A DNA stretch of 21,892 bases from CAZQYB01 sp964582985 (GTDB lineage: Bacteria > Planctomycetota > Phycisphaerae > Sedimentisphaerales > Anaerobacaceae): contig CAZOUM010000047.1 in NCBI GenBank assembly GCA_964582985.1, positions 1 to 21,892 of the forward strand, given 5' to 3'. Numbering within the stretch: position 1 is the first letter of the stretch; each line of letters starts with the position of its first letter. Under the pieces are notes generated by a model that worked only from the letters and a program-made list of their open reading frames with translations, was not told the DNA's origin and did no database searches. The position numbers and the translations under genes are program-made. Shown piece after piece: positions 21,773 through 21,892 of the stretch.

Positions 21773-21892
21773 TTACTCCCTATCAATTTCAAAGACCTGC
21801 AGATAACCGACGCCGGCCTTTCGTTTGCGTAAAACCTCATTTTTCAACGCGGCTGTCTGAAAGCCGGCAAAATAACGGCAAATCCCAGAAGC
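21773..21892 (-). CDS. C-terminal end of an unidentified protein, cut by the window
   Basis: On the minus strand one frame is open from the right edge for 39 codons to TAA at 21773, while the other two frames close. It reads as a credible protein tail: YFAGFQTAALKNEVLRKRKAG then VGYLQVFEIDRE. The mix of a basic helix and a final strand is reminiscent of SPOR-like or similar C-terminal domains, but it is too short to assign. It converges on the beta-helix gene with 75 bases between, in which I see no terminator. Confidence 0.5.
   Translation of the reverse strand, partial: ASGICRYFAGFQTAALKNEVLRKRKAGVGYLQVFEIDRE

Overview
The window looks like a scaffold piece of a metagenome-assembled genome from a Planctomycetota bacterium, most likely class Phycisphaerae. 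This is inferred from the style of its proteins: a secreted right-handed beta-helix protein opening with a 'TIYVDDDA' type N-terminus, a FliA-type sigma beside a FlgB-like rod protein, orphan housekeeping genes (hisF, surE, dapF) scattered among regulators, and frequent GTG/TTG starts. No rRNA or tRNA is visible to fix the taxonomy. A 100-N gap at 15396-15495 is flanked by two identical 55-base copies, so it is an assembly artefact rather than biology.

Left part (1-3699): a heptamer tandem array is followed by a complete sugar ABC importer operon on the minus strand (binding protein, double ATPase, permease). Its promoter region is shared with the divergent surE gene and carries a perfect inverted repeat. 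Then on the plus strand come surE, a small membrane protein gene, a truncated sigma-factor fragment and hisF (3700-6280). A minus-strand pair (6463-7918) encodes an ECF sigma factor and a single-span membrane protein that is probably its partner or anti-sigma. Next are a CBS-CBS-GGDEF signalling protein (8454-9890) and a DMT-family exporter (10037-10906).

Middle part (10949-14496): a minus-strand run holds a soluble PAS histidine kinase, an NtrC-type sigma-54 response regulator and a small membrane/coiled-coil protein. It is divergent from a PilZ-domain gene. The shared intergenic region contains two GG-N10-GC sigma-54-type promoters, one facing each way, plus candidate enhancer palindromes. 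This suggests an autoregulated two-component system that controls a c-di-GMP receptor, and is the most system-like feature of the window.

Right part: dapF lies tail-to-tail with the PilZ gene. Beyond the artefactual gap are an unrecognised 210-residue protein, then a minus-strand FlgB-like / unknown small protein / FliA-type sigma cluster, and a short MerR-like regulator. The regulator has a strong sigma-70 promoter with A-tracts and a palindrome over its -10. The plus-strand 837-residue beta-helix protein (PPC-like domain inserted, 16 Cys-ladder rungs) follows, and the C-terminal end of an unidentified minus-strand gene closes the window. Recurring themes are c-di-GMP (GGDEF, PilZ), alternative sigma factors (ECF, sigma-28, sigma-54) and flagellar parts.
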